Under the pieces are notes generated by a model that worked only from the letters and a program-made list of their open reading frames with translations, was not told the DNA's origin and did no database searches. From Brevipalpus yothersi (taxonomy: Eukaryota; Arthropoda; Arachnida; Trombidiformes; Tenuipalpidae): a stretch of DNA of 64,000 bases. The DNA lies in contig QZCP01000445.1 of the NCBI GenBank assembly GCA_003956705.1, positions 460,027-524,026 of the forward strand. Direction: 5' to 3'. Numbering within the stretch: position 1 is the stretch's first letter; the number at the start of each line of letters is the position of its first letter. Of the stretch, positions 62,203 through 64,000 are shown one piece after another. The translations under genes and the position numbers were made by a program.

Positions 62203-62259
<57 letters not shown>
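62203..62259. repeat. (AG)28 microsatellite
   Basis: A perfect AG run preceded 17 bases earlier by a (CT)7 run, giving potential for a hairpin. Confidence 0.97.
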
Positions 62260-62263
<4 letters not shown>

Positions 62264-62570
62264 AACAGATGAAGCGGCAGAGAGTGTTGACCAAGCTTAC
62301 AGGTGAACGTCATTCGATTTCATTTCATTTATTGTGGTAATGATCGGATGAATAACATAGTTCAATGCACTCTGGGATTGAGGCTTTTCATTTGTGTGTG
62401 TGATCTCGCTCCATCTCCATCTCTATCCATCCCTCATCATCGTCAGCCCGGAACTCACAGTGTCTATTTAGTTAGTCAAAAAATGATCACTTGCTTCAAG
62501 CTGAGATCACATGTCTAACAAGCACATTGTTAAAATGAATAGTATAGATCAGGGAACGAAAAGAGAGCAA

Positions 62571-62572
<2 letters not shown>

Positions 62573-62626
<54 letters not shown>

Positions 62627-62630
62627 GAGA
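62573..62630. repeat. (GA)n tract with one interruption, Senseless-like 3' UTR
   Basis: GA run broken once (GGG near 62616). It ends 11 bases from the Senseless-like stop codon, so the mRNA reads as a CU repeat almost immediately after the stop. Confidence 0.95.
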
Positions 62631-62641
62631 TGAAAAAATGT

Positions 62642-63498
62642 TTATAATGATGATTGTGAAGATGAATGTTGCGTTTCACGATGCCGTCGAAGGTCCACCT
62701 TTCGTTGGAAAGCTTTTGGACATGAATCACAGGCAAATGGCTTATAGCCGGTATGCTTTCGAGTGTGAGTGATCAAGTTAGATGATTGACTGAATGCTTT
62801 GCCACAGACTGCACATTTGTGGGGCTTTTCTCCGGTATGTGTATAGGTGTGCTTTTTCATGTCTGATTTTTGATGAAATCGCTTACCACAATATGGACAC
62901 GGAAATGGCCTGGTATTCGAATGGATCAGCAGATGAGTTGATAGTGTTGATGATCGCTTAAACATTTTGCCACACTCGATGCACTTAAAGTGACGACCAG
63001 TGGTTGGGGTAGTACTTGGGATGGTGGTCGAGTTCACGCTTGATCCATGATGGCTGTGGTGGTGATGGTGATTGGGGTTGTGAGAGGGTGGCGGGAGGAC
63101 TGGAGGAGAAGGTTTAGGGTGCTGTTTATTGGAATGATTTGCTGGCGAGGATGAAATTATCACTGGGACTGGAGAGGGTGAAAAATCTTTGGAAGGCAAG
63201 TTTCCAGTGGGATTTGATTTGATTGTGAGATTGAGAGGTTCTTCATTGCCAAGCGAAATGTTTGATCTTGATTTAAGATTCAACAATCTTTCGATTGAAA
63301 AATCAGATACATGACCTGTGGTGGGACTAGTCTGTCGAATGTGGAAGCTATTTGGTACGATATTTTCTATGCGTGAAGGACTGGGATTCAGAAGTTTTTC
63401 CGATTCCAAAAGACTATCATATCCATCATCATCAACGACTATGATTGGCTCATTTTCTTTTACTGGCTGTAGTGACTTGAGGCCTCTTCGATAAAAAT
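62642..63498 (-). CDS. sens: Senseless/Gfi1-type zinc-finger repressor, last exon (5' partial)
   Basis: Transcriptional repressor of the Gfi1/Senseless family, a DNA-binding factor for sensory-organ and neuronal fate in arthropods (family knowledge). The exon begins after TTGTCTTACAG at 63498 and ends with TAA at 62642. It has four C2H2 fingers near the C-terminus: FKCIECGKMFKRSSTLSTH, FPCPYCGKRFHQKSDMKKH, HKCAVCGKAFSQSSNLITH and FACDSCPKAFQRKVDLRRH, with linkers such as TGEKPH and the ending RRHRETQH, a close match to this family. Upstream are low-complexity Pro/His/Ser-rich stretches (HHHHH run) and EEPLNLTIK, resembling a CtBP-binding PxDLS motif. The N-terminal SNAG repression tag is not in this exon; the frame upstream of 63498 is probably intron read-through. 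Four fingers fit arthropod Senseless rather than vertebrate Gfi1 with six. Confidence 0.92.
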
Positions 63499-63934
63499 CT
63501 GTAAGACAATTTGACGGAAATTTTAGTGAAAGAGATTTTCGAGGAAGAGAGACAAATTGTACAAATAGCAAGCCCCGATATTTTAAATAGCATTCATAGT
63601 TGAACCTACTCATCTTGCTGAGTAACTCCAGAGAGCTCGAATTCATTCAAATATTCAAACATACTGCATTCGAAGCCAATATGTTGAAAGAATCGTCTAT
63701 CAATTGTGTATTGTACAGATAGAATTGACATTGAGAAGATGCTCGCCACAGATCACTTCATTCGTGTCTGATAGTTTTGATCGTATTTCGTGGCTACACC
63801 GTATGAGTTGGATGCATATCATATTGCTAGAATGCAGCTAGACGCAAAGCTGAACATAGTAAAGAGAAAGAGAATCATCTAAATGCTAAAAGACCTATAT
63901 TGATAAAACAATGGCAAAAAGCAGGGGAAAATAG

Positions 63935-64000
<66 letters not shown>
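63499..64000. other. Senseless-like intron and terminal (AG)n tract
   Basis: Upstream of the last Senseless-like exon; probably intron. It ends in a perfect AG run (63937-64000) that continues beyond the window. No further exon is recognised. Confidence 0.6.

Larger units (their letters stand above)
61232..62641. other. Region between RABGGTB and Senseless-like gene
   Basis: About 1.4 kb: RABGGTB 3' flank (an AATAAA at 61718), a possible minus-strand exon (61337-61505, listed separately), a short CT run at 62172-62185 followed by (AG)28 at 62203-62259, and the interrupted GA tract 62573-62630 that forms the start of the Senseless-like 3' UTR. Confidence 0.5.

Noticed and set aside
63499..63646. 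Extending the Senseless-like protein to an ATG at 63646
   Set aside because: A strong acceptor (TTGTCTTACAG) sits at 63499, and the extra residues do not resemble the SNAG start expected for this family; likely intron read-through.

Overview
This is an AT-rich window from an animal nuclear genome, almost certainly an arthropod and plausibly a mite or other chelicerate with a small genome. Genes have short GT-AG introns (often 60-200 bp) and metazoan gene families: ERp44, Sfmbt, the thyrostimulin subunits GPA2 and GPB5, an arthropod prohormone-4 (IDLSRF-type) neuropeptide precursor, and a Senseless/Gfi1 zinc-finger factor. Long pure (GA)n/(CT)n tracts occur every few kilobases. The species cannot be fixed from the sequence alone.

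Layout. 0.1-1.8 kb, minus: ERp44, six exons, complete. 5.5-7.1 kb, plus: a five-exon gene for a small secreted Trp/His/Gly-rich protein I cannot assign to any family. 8.8-12.6 kb, plus: Sfmbt, a Polycomb-type protein with MBT repeats, an SLED domain and a SAM domain. 17.3-21.0 kb, plus: GPA2, with a 738-base assembly gap in its first coding intron. 28.8-30.4 kb, minus: GPB5. 31.9-51.9 kb, plus: prohormone-4-like precursor, whose peptide-bearing first exon lies 17.4 kb upstream of the LDLa-domain exon. From 12.6 to 53 kb, under 2 kb is coding.

53.7-61.2 kb is a compact housekeeping block: THOC3 (+), a gamma-tubulin complex component most like GCP5 (-), ATP synthase subunit f (+), eIF2B beta (-), an unassigned small single-pass membrane protein (+) and Rab geranylgeranyltransferase beta (+). 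Genes here are separated by 200-330 bp, with two divergent pairs that probably share promoters. At 62.6-63.5 kb, minus, is the last exon of a Senseless/Gfi1 gene whose 5' part is not identified in the window.

The most interesting biology is neuroendocrine. Both subunits of the heterodimeric glycoprotein hormone GPA2/GPB5 are linked tail to tail about 7.8 kb apart, followed about 1.5 kb later by a third secreted-peptide gene. The new small Trp/His-rich secreted protein is the best candidate for something undescribed. Exon joins were worked out by reading splice sites and matching family sequence remembered in general form; no searches were run.
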